A stretch of DNA of 64,000 bases, taken from positions 1 through 64,000 of the forward strand of contig JAIETF010000032.1 of the NCBI GenBank assembly GCA_019745415.1, given 5' to 3'. This DNA is from Candidatus Obscuribacterales bacterium. GTDB lineage: Bacteria; Cyanobacteriota; Vampirovibrionia; Obscuribacterales; Obscuribacteraceae. Below, one piece after another: positions 50,039-58,507 of the stretch (the stretch's first letter is position 1; each line of letters opens with the position of its first letter). Below the pieces are notes generated by a model that was not told where the DNA came from, made no database searches, and was given only the letters and a program-made list of their open reading frames with translations. The translations under genes were made by a program, and so were the position numbers.

Positions 50039-50119
50039 CGCCGACTAAACGAATAGACTGTTGATACCGCCCACAGTGTCAACAGTCTATTCCGTTTAGA
50101 ACGGCAATTTTTGTCGGCG
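50039..50119. repeat. Large inverted repeat, two nested arms
   Basis: CGCCGAC (50039-50045) pairs with GTCGGCG (50113-50119). Inside, GAATAGACTGTTGA (50051-50064) pairs perfectly with TCAACAGTCTATTC (50079-50092), with AAAC/GTTT beyond. No T-run follows on either side and no gene ends there, so it is not an ordinary terminator. Confidence 0.7.
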
Positions 50120-50179
50120 TCAATGCGTTTTAGTTTGCCGCATTAGCATTGCCTGCAAACACGTGTATGTTGTTGTGAG

Positions 50180-50216
50180 TTGTGAAAACTATACGACATA
50201 GTAAATTGAGGGAAAA
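50180..50216. other. Copy of the recurrent terminator-flanking AT-rich element
   Basis: AAAACTATACGACATAGTAAATT on the plus strand (TTTACTATGTCGTATAG on the minus), following the M4 gene's terminator. Confidence 0.35.
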
Positions 50217-50228
50217 AGAGAAGCTCCA

Positions 50229-50274
50229 GAGTCGACCGGGATGATCCGCTTGGTGAGCGGGTCCCGGTCGACTC
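50229..50274 (-). terminator. Terminator of the M4 peptidase gene
   Basis: A 13-bp stem GAGTCGACCGGGA/TCCCGGTCGACTC with an inner CCGCT/AGCGG stem, then CTTCTCTTTTTC on the minus strand. Confidence 0.75.
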
Positions 50275-50303
50275 CTTTGCTTCAGCCGGCTAAGACCGAG
50301 GTC

Positions 50304-52139
50304 TTAGTCGATGCGACGCCGGCGACGGCTGACCGTGCTGGTGCCGCCCTGCGTGCCTGCCGTGATGCCGCGATTGTCGAAATTGCTCTCGATGGAAGCG
50401 CGATTGACACCGTTCAACAGCTGCTGGTCGGCAGTGATGAGGGTGCGACGCAGGTCGCGGAAGGTGACCCGAGCAGCGGGGACCAGAGCCAGCGCCATCA
50501 GGTAGATGCGCGCGTAGTTCTCCAGAGCCGCTTCCAGGCTGGCGCCGTCGTCGGTGACAGCGCTGCCCGTGGTCATGGCTTCCAGCAGGTCGGCCAAGGC
50601 GCCGCCGACGATTTCGCCGTCGTCGTGCACCTCGCCGGTCTTGTCGCGCACCGTCTTGCCGTTGCGCTGCTTCCGGATGCCATCCGGCGGCAGAGCGTAG
50701 GCGCCGATGATGCGCGGGTCGGCCTTGATGTCGGCACGGGTGACCGGGTAGCCCATGAGCCCGCCGAACTTGAGGCGGAAGTAGTAGCTCACGAGCAGCT
50801 GTCCGAGGACGTCGCCGGTCGCTTCGTGGATGGCGCCACCTTCGTTGCCGGGCAAGTCCTTGCCGGGCGCCTGAATGGTGACGATGCCGTGGCCGTTCTC
50901 ATGCCAGCTCACGCCCAGGTCGAGGAAGATGTCCTGCACGAGACCGGAACCGATACCGGAACCGATGCCGATGTGGACCTCCCAGTTCTCCGGGTCGAGG
51001 TAGGCGTTGTCGCGCACGCTCGGGTCGTTCATGAAGACCTTGAGCGGCTCGTACTTCGTCTTCATGCCCAGCTTTTCCATCCAGACCAGCTGGGTGTTCA
51101 GGGCGATGTAGGTCATCACCGCCGAGAACTCGTCTTTCTCCTTGCTGACGTCGAAGTTGTAGGTGCCGTCCGCCTTGGCCTTGACCTCCACCCACTTGCG
51201 ATTCTTGCGAATCAGCATGACCAGGCGGTGGTTCTTGAGCACCGACGGGTCGGGCAGGTCATCGACGTAGTGGTCGACCACCTGCTTTCCCACGGCCACC
51301 TTGGGGTCGGGAATGCGCAGCAGGGTCTTGGCCGCAATGCGGCTCAGGCCGACCTGCGTACGATTGCTGACCACCGAGAAGTGCAGCTTCGACTCGTGGT
51401 AGAGCACTTCGCCGGTGCGGGCCTTGACCAGCATCATGAGAAGCTGGCGCGGCTCGCAGATGGACAGCTCGACCTCGTAGACCGGGTCGAAGCGCCCTTC
51501 GTGCTCGGACAGGACCAGCTCGGCCTTGGCGGCGCAGGTCTCGAGCGCACCGGTCAGGTCGCGGGCGAACTTCTTCAGGTCCTTGCCCAACGAGCCGGCC
51601 AGCTTGGCGGCGTGCTTCTTGGCGGCGGCGATGGCTTCGTCTTCGCTGATCACCTTGCCCAGCACCTTGCGGGGCGGGAAGACCTTGATGGTCGAGTTGA
51701 CCGAGAAGACGTCGCCCTGGTCGTTCATGTGAACACCGACGCTGCCGTTGCGAACGCGCAGCTTGCGACCGCACTTGAGGGTGATGTACTGCTTGAAGTC
51801 GACGCGGTGACCCCAGCCGAACTTCTCGCTGGAACCGGTGTCGAGTTCGATGCCCTCGAGGTCGAGTGCTTCGTGGAAGGAGCTGGTGCCGAGCATGGCC
51901 ACAGCATGGGCGCGAGCGTCACCCTGGAAGGTGGAGCCGCTGAAGATGGACTGCTTGGGCGCCGTCAAGTGACGGACGTGGCCGGTGCGGTCGTACTCCA
52001 GCTCCAGGTCGGGAACGGTGGCGACCAGGCGGTTGATGGCCTTGCCGAGAGCACCGGAGGGCAGACGCGAGACGATCTTGCTGCGCTTCGCCGGAGTCGG
52101 GCCGAACACGTGATGCAGCTTGTTTTCGATGATTTTCAT
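50304..52139 (-). CDS. M4-type (thermolysin-like) metallopeptidase
   Basis: 611 residues. HExxH in VSWHENGHGIVTIQ and the downstream ExxxD in GGAIHEATGDVLG are the zinc ligands and catalytic residues of the thermolysin family. An N-terminal propeptide-like region of about 280 residues (YEVELSICEPRQLLMML, GEVLYHESKL) precedes it. M4 enzymes are normally secreted, but the N-terminus (MKIIENKLHHVFGPT) has no hydrophobic signal, so this may be cytoplasmic or exported by another route. ATG 52139 has GAGG upstream. Extreme C/G-ending codon bias. Ends with a basic RRRRRID tail. Confidence 0.8.
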   Translation of the reverse strand: MKIIENKLHHVFGPTPAKRSKIVSRLPSGALGKAINRLVATVPDLELEYDRTGHVRHLTAPKQSIFSGSTFQGDARAHAVAMLGTSSFHEALDLEGIELDTGSSEKFGWGHRVDFKQYITLKCGRKLRVRNGSVGVHMNDQGDVFSVNSTIKVFPPRKVLGKVISEDEAIAAAKKHAAKLAGSLGKDLKKFARDLTGALETCAAKAELVLSEHEGRFDPVYEVELSICEPRQLLMMLVKARTGEVLYHESKLHFSVVSNRTQVGLSRIAAKTLLRIPDPKVAVGKQVVDHYVDDLPDPSVLKNHRLVMLIRKNRKWVEVKAKADGTYNFDVSKEKDEFSAVMTYIALNTQLVWMEKLGMKTKYEPLKVFMNDPSVRDNAYLDPENWEVHIGIGSGIGSGLVQDIFLDLGVSWHENGHGIVTIQAPGKDLPGNEGGAIHEATGDVLGQLLVSYYFRLKFGGLMGYPVTRADIKADPRIIGAYALPPDGIRKQRNGKTVRDKTGEVHDDGEIVGGALADLLEAMTTGSAVTDDGASLEAALENYARIYLMALALVPAARVTFRDLRRTLITADQQLLNGVNRASIESNFDNRGITAGTQGGTSTVSRRRRRID

Positions 52140-53206
52140 AGCGATACCTCGTGATTGTTAGGAACCGTTTCGACGCAGGCATTTCCTGGTCGCGCGGTTC
52201 GGTTTCAGGTTGAGAAAAAAAGCAGGACCAGTCGTCCATGAGGTCTTTCCGACCTTGACTGAACCGCGCTGCACAATCTCTTTCTTTGAGCTCGCCTGAA
52301 AAGCTCTTTCAAGCCTTGGTCAAGCGTTTTTCTCGACATCCGTCAAACAACTACCAGCGATGAATCCTCTGGCAGAAAGATATTGACGTCGTGAAGAGAT
52401 GGTTAGGTCTTAGTTTGGTTGAGCTCTTGGAAAAGAAATTGAAACAGTATGTCTAACGTAGATATAACTATCGCCCCGACTCAATAGTAGACAGAAAGAC
52501 AAACCTGAGTTTTAACTAATACAGTTCGCGCAGGCGCGTGAGACATGCGCTTATAGACTTTGATAAGTAGCAGGTCTGTCTCTATGATTTTTGGCTTGGT
52601 GTCTGCTGTTTAGAGCGGAGGGCCGGATATGACGCCTTGCTTGATTAATCGTTTAGCTTCGCTAACGAATTTTCGAGGGGTTGCTTAGCTCGCGCTAATC
52701 TATTGAGCGGTGCTTTTGTTGCTGTCCTGAAAGGCTCAGGCATACTGGTTGTTGCTAGATGTGATAGCTGTTTAATCTGTTTTGGGTGGGGGAATTACAG
52801 CGGATGTTAGCGCTAGCTAACCTATTGCCATGGCCTTAGATAGGGCGGAAATACAGTCATTAGCTCTTTTTCGGGGTATCTTAAGTGCCACTAAACAACG
52901 CCTGTGTGTGCGTATTGTCTATATTAATTCTGAAATCGACTGAATAAACCCTTGCATCTCTTGATAACTTTCCTCTAAGTTGCGGGTATCTATATCAACT
53001 CGCAACCCAAAAGGTCTCTCAGCTAAGCGTTATCAATCAAACAGTCTGACTCTCACTCATCTAAATCGACTTGCCTCAGCAAGTTGATGTGATCGTGTCG
53101 TGGGAATCACAGAGGCTGGATGAGTGAAGCGCATCTCCGGAGCTGCAGCGTTGTTGATATGGGTCGCCTGTAACAGATTCCGGAGAAGGAAAAGGAGCTT
53201 CTATTT
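52140..53206. other. Intergenic, about 1.07 kb, no gene found
   Basis: Long gap between divergent genes. AT/GC mixed, with an ACTTGC-CTCA-GCAAGT hairpin at about 53070-53085 and the leader of the zinc-ribbon gene at the right end. No ORF with a convincing start, no tRNA and no repeat recognised. Confidence 0.45.
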
Positions 53207-53896
53207 ATGAGAATCATCGGTACCGCTGCCTGTCCTGCCTGTGCCATCGCCGGCCATGACGGTGACTCCTGCCGCGCCAACCTCCTCGACAATCAGCACG
53301 TCGCCTGCTACACCTGTGGCAGCATCACGGCTGTTCCGTCGCAGAAGGATCGCCAGGTCTTCGCCGCCAAGCCCGCAGCCATCAAGAGCATCATCGCCAA
53401 TCTCATCCGTTCTCGCGCAGCCGATGCCCCCGGGCTCAAGCTCTCTTGCGAACGTGACGGAATCGGCGAGATCTCCACTGATCGTGCTGCTGCCGCCGTC
53501 GCTCACGGCTCTGTCGATGCCCTCCTCGAGGCCGACTCCATCGTCACCATGGTCTTCGCCAGCGAAGACCCGACCGCTCGCCTCGAGCTGAGCTACAACA
53601 AGAACGCGATCGACTCCGTGTCGGCGTCCGCTTTCGGCATTCTGCACAAGGGCGGATTCCCGCTCAGCCAGGAAGCCGAGAAGGACGCACCGTCCACGCA
53701 GTTCGATCAGTATCTGCGCAGCCGCGGATGTCCGCCTGACCTGGCTGCTGCCTGTGGTCGGCTGCTCCTGTCCGGCTTCACCGTCAAGCACAGCAACCTG
53801 AACGACAGGCTCTGCCGTGTTCTGCTCTCTTTCATCGACCCTGCCGATGGCGGCCAGTCGGTGGAAGTGAAGGCGGAAGTCACCTACTGTCTGTAA
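53207..53896 (+). CDS. Zinc-ribbon protein, 229 residues
   Basis: The first 40 residues hold ACPACAIAGHDGDSC, then HVACYTCG, a CxxC..CxxC zinc ribbon of the kind seen in primase-helicase and other nucleic-acid proteins. The remainder is mixed alpha/beta without a recognised domain, with further Cys (LSCERDG, RGCPPDL). ATG 53207 has AAGGAG nine bases upstream. First gene of a C/G-biased run with a HAD protein, TruD and a 71-residue protein. Possibly RNA- or DNA-associated. Confidence 0.65.
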   Translation: MRIIGTAACPACAIAGHDGDSCRANLLDNQHVACYTCGSITAVPSQKDRQVFAAKPAAIKSIIANLIRSRAADAPGLKLSCERDGIGEISTDRAAAAVAHGSVDALLEADSIVTMVFASEDPTARLELSYNKNAIDSVSASAFGILHKGGFPLSQEAEKDAPSTQFDQYLRSRGCPPDLAAACGRLLLSGFTVKHSNLNDRLCRVLLSFIDPADGGQSVEVKAEVTYCL

Positions 53897-54106
53897 GCGA
53901 CTTCCGTAACCCGGGACGAGAAGAGAAGCCGTTCTCAACGTGAGAGCGGCGCTTGCCCGATCCCGTTTACAGCCTTTCGGAATCTGCTCCAACACCGGAG
54001 TCTCCGCAATGGACGTTCAAAGTATCAATCCAGTCTGTAACCCTCGGGTCCAGCGCATGTTCTGGCGTGCGAACTGCCCGACAACCGCATATGGAAGGAG
54101 CTCACC

Positions 54107-54874
54107 ATGACTCCATCAAATGGTATTGCTATCAAACCCTGGTCGACCTCGGAAGCACCGAAGGTCATCTGGTGGGACCTCTGGGGGACAATCGCTCGTT
54201 CGGACAACCGCGAGCCGATCTTGCACCTCCAGCGCATCCTCAAGCTGCATACGGACACAATCGACTTGCGCAACATCAAGTCGGTTGACCCAGACTTCCT
54301 GAAAGTCTGTCTGACCACCAATATCCCGCATCCGAACCGCAAGGGTGAACAAGACCCGGTCGGCTTCCTGCGCGCGGTGGCTCGTCCGTTCAACCTCTCG
54401 GTTGAGCCTGAAATGGTGCCCGAATTCAGTGAAGTGACGCACAAGGAATCGCAGTGCGTGCTTCTCTTCGTGGACTCCCGCAAGGTCCTCAAGAAGCTGA
54501 AGGCGGCTGGTTTCAACCATGGACTCATCTCCAATCTCTGGGGATTCCCGGTCAAGGCGCTCTTCGACGAAGAGAGCCTTGGCAAGTTCATTCCTGAAGA
54601 ACTGCGGGTGTACAGCTTCGAAGAAGGCTTCGCAAAGCCCGACATCAGGCTGTTCCGGCGCGCATGCGAACGCGCTGGCGTCAAGCCGGAGGATTGCCTG
54701 ATGATCGGCGATCACCTGGAAAACGACATCCTGCCTGCCCGCGAGCTCGGCATGCGCACGGTCCTCATCGACCGCGAGCATGTCTACAGCCCGGAAGAAG
54801 TACCGGCGGACACGCTCCACATCGACAAGATGGAGACGCTGCTGGACTACCTGCCCGTGGACCCCAACGTCTAA
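54107..54874 (+). CDS. HAD-superfamily protein
   Basis: 255 residues. Motif I is WWDLWGTIARS (Asp nucleophile present, second Asp replaced by Trp, as in several HAD branches), motif II GLISNLWG, Lys in FAKPDIRLF, motif IV MIGDHLENDILPA. The cap is long and helical. Because the second Asp, normally the acid/base, is missing, activity may differ from a simple phosphatase. ATG 54107 has AAGGAG upstream. Second gene of the C/G-biased cluster, 211 bp after the zinc-ribbon gene. Confidence 0.75.
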   Translation: MTPSNGIAIKPWSTSEAPKVIWWDLWGTIARSDNREPILHLQRILKLHTDTIDLRNIKSVDPDFLKVCLTTNIPHPNRKGEQDPVGFLRAVARPFNLSVEPEMVPEFSEVTHKESQCVLLFVDSRKVLKKLKAAGFNHGLISNLWGFPVKALFDEESLGKFIPEELRVYSFEEGFAKPDIRLFRRACERAGVKPEDCLMIGDHLENDILPARELGMRTVLIDREHVYSPEEVPADTLHIDKMETLLDYLPVDPNV

Positions 54875-55031
54875 GCAGGTTGCTTCATTCCCCTGTTGGA
54901 AGTCTGACGGATTGTTCGCCGAGCGCGACATCTGGTCTGGACACGGTGACCGCAAACTGCGGTTGCTGACTTCCGCTCTGTCCTAACTACTGGGCCGACA
55001 AGCATCGGCTCTCAAACACAGAGGTGTAATC

Positions 55032-56471
55032 ATGGATACCGTTATCTCTGATAAGGCTGCCCGTACCGGTTTCGGATTCCTCCCGACCGAACAGCTGCGG
55101 CGTTATGCTGGTGACCACTCGGTGGTGCCGGCGTTCCACAAGGCTGACGCGTCGCACTTCATCGTGCAGGAGTTCCACCGCTACGGCATGCTCACGGCCA
55201 CTACCCGGCCGGACTTCACTCCCGAACAGATGGAGAAGTTCACCGGGCGGTACGTGGCGTTCACGCTCGTCAAGTGCCGGCTCACTTCCTCGGCTGCCGC
55301 CCGCAAGGTGGCGAACGACCTGAGGATTCCGGCCAACAAGATCACCATGGCAGGCAACAAGGACCGCACGGCCCGCACTGCTCAGATGGTGGTCATCTCC
55401 GACCCGACGGTGGACATCGACGCGGTGCGTCGCCACGCCACCCCGGACGAGCGCATGCTCCGTGAGCACGGCTACTTCATCAAGGACGTCCGTCGGCACG
55501 ACCGGGTGCTCAGGAAGGGGTTCCTGGAAGGGAACAGCTTCACGCTCCAGGTCGGGCTGCCGGGCATGAAGAAGGCGGCGATCGACGAATACCTGTCGCC
55601 GCGTCTCAAGTCCATCACCTATGTACAGAACGACCAAGAGACCGTGGTGATGCCCAACTTCTTCGGGCGTCAGCGTCTCGGTCGCCGGCAGAACCTGCTC
55701 GGCGTCGGCCTCGACTTCATCACCATGGGGTCGGAAGCCGGAGTCAAGCGCTTCTGCTGCGAACTGGTCGAGGAGAATGACCATCCCCTCGCCAACGAAC
55801 TGCGGCGCAAGCTGTCGGCGCTCTGGGCTCAGGCGGAAGAGACCGCCCGCGCCAAGGGTCAGTCGGTGGCCGAGCAGAGCTGGGACTTCATCGAGATGCA
55901 GCGCATCTTGGAAGAGCCTCAGCCGAGCTACCGCGGCAGCCGTTCCTTCCGTCGTCCGGCTTACGAGCCGGCGAACATGTTCATCGAGCACAAGCTGATC
56001 TCGAAGATCATCGAGACCCGCAACATCGAGAAGGCGTTCCTCGAGATGCGGGATGATGTCAGCCTGTGGGTCGGCGCGTACCAGGCATTCTGGTTCAACC
56101 AGGTGTTGGCGCGCGTTCTCGATGGGCAGATTCCGCTTTCCGCCTTGGAAGTGGACCGTCGCACCGGCGAACCCGTCATCCCGCTCTACTTCGCGGGTGA
56201 CGAAGCCAGTGTGAAGTGGTACGAGCGTTGGATGCCCGAAGCCATCCCGTCCAGGATCGATCCGGTGGTGCGCAGGCACTTCCTGACGAACCAGGACGGA
56301 AGCCCGGGTCCGCGCCGTCCGTCGCACGTGCGCGTGGGCGAACTGAAGACGTTGGCCCGCGACGAATCCATCCAGCTCACCTTCGCTCTGCGTCGGGGAG
56401 CCTACGCGACCACCTTCCTGTCGTTGCTGTTCAACCTGGACGGCAAGGACTGGGAAGTGCTGGACAAGTAA
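55032..56471 (+). CDS. truD: tRNA pseudouridine(13) synthase TruD
   Basis: 479 residues. TruD isomerises uridine 13 of tRNA to pseudouridine. Visible signatures: DASHFIVQEF, the catalytic Asp in MAGNKDRTARTAQ (about D111), LRKGFLEGNSFTL, MPNFFGRQRLG and the C-terminal LRRGAYATTFLS. Larger than the 350-residue E. coli enzyme and closer to the size of archaeal/eukaryotic members. ATG 55032 has GAGG upstream. 157 bp after the HAD gene. Confidence 0.9.
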   Translation: MDTVISDKAARTGFGFLPTEQLRRYAGDHSVVPAFHKADASHFIVQEFHRYGMLTATTRPDFTPEQMEKFTGRYVAFTLVKCRLTSSAAARKVANDLRIPANKITMAGNKDRTARTAQMVVISDPTVDIDAVRRHATPDERMLREHGYFIKDVRRHDRVLRKGFLEGNSFTLQVGLPGMKKAAIDEYLSPRLKSITYVQNDQETVVMPNFFGRQRLGRRQNLLGVGLDFITMGSEAGVKRFCCELVEENDHPLANELRRKLSALWAQAEETARAKGQSVAEQSWDFIEMQRILEEPQPSYRGSRSFRRPAYEPANMFIEHKLISKIIETRNIEKAFLEMRDDVSLWVGAYQAFWFNQVLARVLDGQIPLSALEVDRRTGEPVIPLYFAGDEASVKWYERWMPEAIPSRIDPVVRRHFLTNQDGSPGPRRPSHVRVGELKTLARDESIQLTFALRRGAYATTFLSLLFNLDGKDWEVLDK

Positions 56472-56545
56472 TCGGATGAGTGGCCGGCAAAGTCTGTCGG
56501 CTCGCACATAGTCATCAACTCAACATACGTTTCGGAGGTTCTACA

Positions 56546-56761
56546 ATGAACACGAACAGCTGTTACGCGGGACACCAGGGCAATGCGCCGGTGATTCCGT
56601 CCCTGCTGGCGAGCTCGCTGCTCACCGGCGTCGTCGTCGACAATCACGAGGTCGCGGACACGCGGCGTCAGGTGGTCGGCGGCTGGCGGCAGGAAGGTTC
56701 GTGCGGTGGCCCGTGCACCCGCAACGAACTGATCAAGAAGGCGTTCGGCGACGAGGGCTGA
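56546..56761 (+). CDS. Small hypothetical protein, 71 residues
   Basis: Soluble with four Cys (NSCYAG, then GSCGGPC). CGGAGG lies seven bases upstream of ATG 56546, which is strong support for a real small gene. Starts 74 bases after truD and shares its C/G codon preference. The CGGPC motif could bind a metal. No family recognised. Confidence 0.65.
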   Translation: MNTNSCYAGHQGNAPVIPSLLASSLLTGVVVDNHEVADTRRQVVGGWRQEGSCGGPCTRNELIKKAFGDEG

Positions 56762-56779
56762 TAGCCCTTTTCCCGGCGG

Positions 56780-56825
56780 AAGGGGGAGGCGGCACTGCTC
56801 GTCAAGCGGTGTCGTTCTCCCCCTT
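56780..56825 (+). terminator. First hairpin after the truD unit
   Basis: AAGGGGGAG/CTCCCCCTT, 9-bp stem with further pairing inside; weak T-run. Confidence 0.6.
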
Positions 56826-56844
56826 TGAGGACTAGTTAACCAAG

Positions 56845-56908
56845 GCTGCGGCGCCGATTCGGAGAGGGAAGCGATTCCTGATTCGAACGGCGCCTGCAGC
56901 ATTTTTTT
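56845..56908 (+). terminator. Second, strong intrinsic terminator
   Basis: GCTGC-GGCGCCG pairs with CGGCGCC-TGCAGC (one bulge), followed directly by ATTTTTTTT on the plus strand. Confidence 0.8.
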
Positions 56909-56940
56909 TGAAGAAGAAGATACTATGGTGTATCGTAAAA
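56900..56940. other. Copy of the recurrent terminator-flanking AT-rich element
   Basis: T8GAAGAAGAAG, ATACTATGGTGTATCGTAAAA on the plus strand, beginning in the T-tract of the terminator at 56845. Confidence 0.4.
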
Positions 56941-57175
56941 TGCTCGGGTAGCTCGCCTAGCCAAGGGGCTGAACTATGAGAGCCATTTTCAGCAACTTTG
57001 CTGCATATAGATAGAGATAAGAGCTTCCAGAGCCTAATCTTAAGCAGTAATTTCGTCCTGCCAACATTTATCGATTATCTCCTGAAAAGAAGACCCTAAG
57101 TAGGTATTTTTCTCGCTGCTATGCCGAATGGCTTAGCGGTGTTGCTTTGCGTATTCTTCAAGAAAGGAAAAGAAA

Positions 57176-58027
57176 TTGAGCCTTGACTCTGAAATCGACC
57201 ACAACAAAGCAGAACTTTCATTCGAGCAAATGAAGAGTGTGATTGAGCTTTGTCGAAAAGCTGGTTTGAAAGCTGTAGAGATGCGCGCCGGGGTGGAGAT
57301 CAGTACCAAGATGTCCGCTGAAGACCTGGTTACCAGTGCCGATAAGGCCGTTTCCGCCCTACTCATCGAGGAGCTGACCAAGCTCTTTCCTTCCGACCTT
57401 GTTCTTTCAGAAGAAGCCCCATGGCAGAGTGCAGATGACGGTCGGCGTCGTTGGATTGTCGATCCCATCGACGGCACCAAGTACTACGTGGACGGCTCCG
57501 GTAAGTATTGTGTCATGGCTGGACTTGTAGTTAGCGGGCGCGAAGTCTTCGGCGCATTCTACATTCCCGCCAAAGATGAAGGTTTCTTTGGTGGTCCTGG
57601 TCTGGGCGTTTATCACCTCAAGGACGGGCTAGTGCAGAAGCTGGCAAAGTTGCAAACGATGCCAACCGCTTTACCCAAGCAAGGCAAGGTGCGCATCATG
57701 GTCAGTCGCAACGATCTAAAGGCCAACTCATGGCTGGAAAATCTTGAGGCAGTGGAAATTGTGCTGGCTTCCAGCATTGGTTATGATGTCTTTGAGTTGC
57801 ACAATGGTCTGGCCGACTTGTTCGTCCATATTCGCCCCACCTTGGGCTACTGGGATACGGCTGCATCTTGTGCTGTGGCTCAAGAATTGGGCTTTGAAGT
57901 CGGCACCGAGAGCGATGATTTCATCAGCTACGGCTACGATAATCCGACCCATCTATGCCAGGTGATTATTGGCAATGCCGGGGCGCTCTCTTACTGGCGC
58001 CAGCTGTTCAAAGCAGAAGGGCGCTAG
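57176..58027 (+). CDS. Inositol-monophosphatase-family enzyme (CysQ-like)
   Basis: 283 residues. The metal-binding signature WIVDPIDGTKYYV (about 98-110), the upstream Glu in LVLSEEAPW and the C-terminal GYWDTAASCAVA define the Mg-dependent, Li-sensitive phosphatase family, which includes 3'(2'),5'-bisphosphate nucleotidase and inositol monophosphatase. No signal peptide. The start is a TTG at 57176 with AAAGGAAA just upstream. It stands alone; the substrate is not determined, but CysQ-type PAP hydrolysis is most common. Confidence 0.85.
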   Translation: MSLDSEIDHNKAELSFEQMKSVIELCRKAGLKAVEMRAGVEISTKMSAEDLVTSADKAVSALLIEELTKLFPSDLVLSEEAPWQSADDGRRRWIVDPIDGTKYYVDGSGKYCVMAGLVVSGREVFGAFYIPAKDEGFFGGPGLGVYHLKDGLVQKLAKLQTMPTALPKQGKVRIMVSRNDLKANSWLENLEAVEIVLASSIGYDVFELHNGLADLFVHIRPTLGYWDTAASCAVAQELGFEVGTESDDFISYGYDNPTHLCQVIIGNAGALSYWRQLFKAEGR

Positions 58028-58059
58028 TTGGGCATTTTCCAGCTAGAAGCAGTCAATTA

Positions 58060-58101
58060 GTTGCTTGCTCGGTCGACATTAGACGATGTCGACCGGGCAA
58101 C
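58060..58101 (+). terminator. Hairpin after the monophosphatase gene
   Basis: CGGTCGACAT/ATGTCGACCG with outer GTTGC/GCAAC; a T-rich region begins 30 bases later. Confidence 0.6.
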
Positions 58102-58142
58102 TTTGGCTTTGCATGAAGATTCTCGGGAATAGTTTCTTTTTT

Positions 58143-58186
58143 GTTTTTTTTTGAGAAGTTATACTATAAGGTGTAAAAATAAGACG
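58143..58186. other. Copy of the recurrent terminator-flanking AT-rich element
   Basis: T9GAGAAG, TTATACTATAAGGTGTAAAAATAAG on the plus strand. Confidence 0.4.
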
Positions 58187-58398
58187 CCAATTTATTTCAG
58201 GGTCTTGTTAGATCAACCATTGCGCCGGTACTCCTAAGGTTGGGTCGAGTAATCGCATCAGTGTAGATGCGGAGAACCTGTTTTGCTTGGTGGAGAACCT
58301 TTCATAAACCAGGACAAAGGCGAAAATGCAGGCAATTTAGGATAACTCGTCTATCTTTGCCGGGGGGATAAACAGAGTTTGGACATGGTTGTTTTCGC

Positions 58399-58436
58399 TT
58401 TTGAGTTAATTATTATAAGCAATAGTATAATAAGCA
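58399..58436. other. Copy of the recurrent element for the minus gene
   Basis: TTTTGAG, ATTATTATAAGCAATAGTATAATAAGC on the plus strand, beyond the minus-strand terminator at 58448. Confidence 0.35.
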
Positions 58437-58447
58437 AAAAAGAAAGA

Positions 58448-58469
58448 GATGATCGCCTAAGCAATCATC
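58448..58469 (-). terminator. Terminator of the ZIP transporter gene
   Basis: GATGAT-GC/GC-ATCATC stem with a C/A mismatch, followed on the minus strand by TCTTTCTTTTTT. Confidence 0.6.
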
Positions 58470-58507
58470 CCTTTCGGTCCCAGTCCACAGTCCAGCTGAG
58501 GTTTAGC

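Larger units (their letters stand above)
49901..50303. other. Intergenic, 403 bp
   Basis: Contains a large inverted repeat (50039-50119), a terminator (50229-50274), the recurrent element (50180-50216), and the promoter of the HAD gene. Confidence 0.45.
56762..57175. other. Intergenic, 414 bp
   Basis: Two tandem terminators (56780, 56845), the recurrent element, and the leader of the monophosphatase gene. Confidence 0.5.
58028..58507. other. Intergenic, 480 bp between convergent genes
   Basis: Holds a terminator for each flanking gene (58060-58101 plus, 58448-58469 minus) and two copies of the recurrent element. Confidence 0.45.

Noticed and set aside
54107-54874. Reading the HAD gene as broken because the second Asp of motif I is Trp
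   Set aside because: All other motifs and an intact frame with a good ribosome site are present, and the replacement occurs in other HAD branches.
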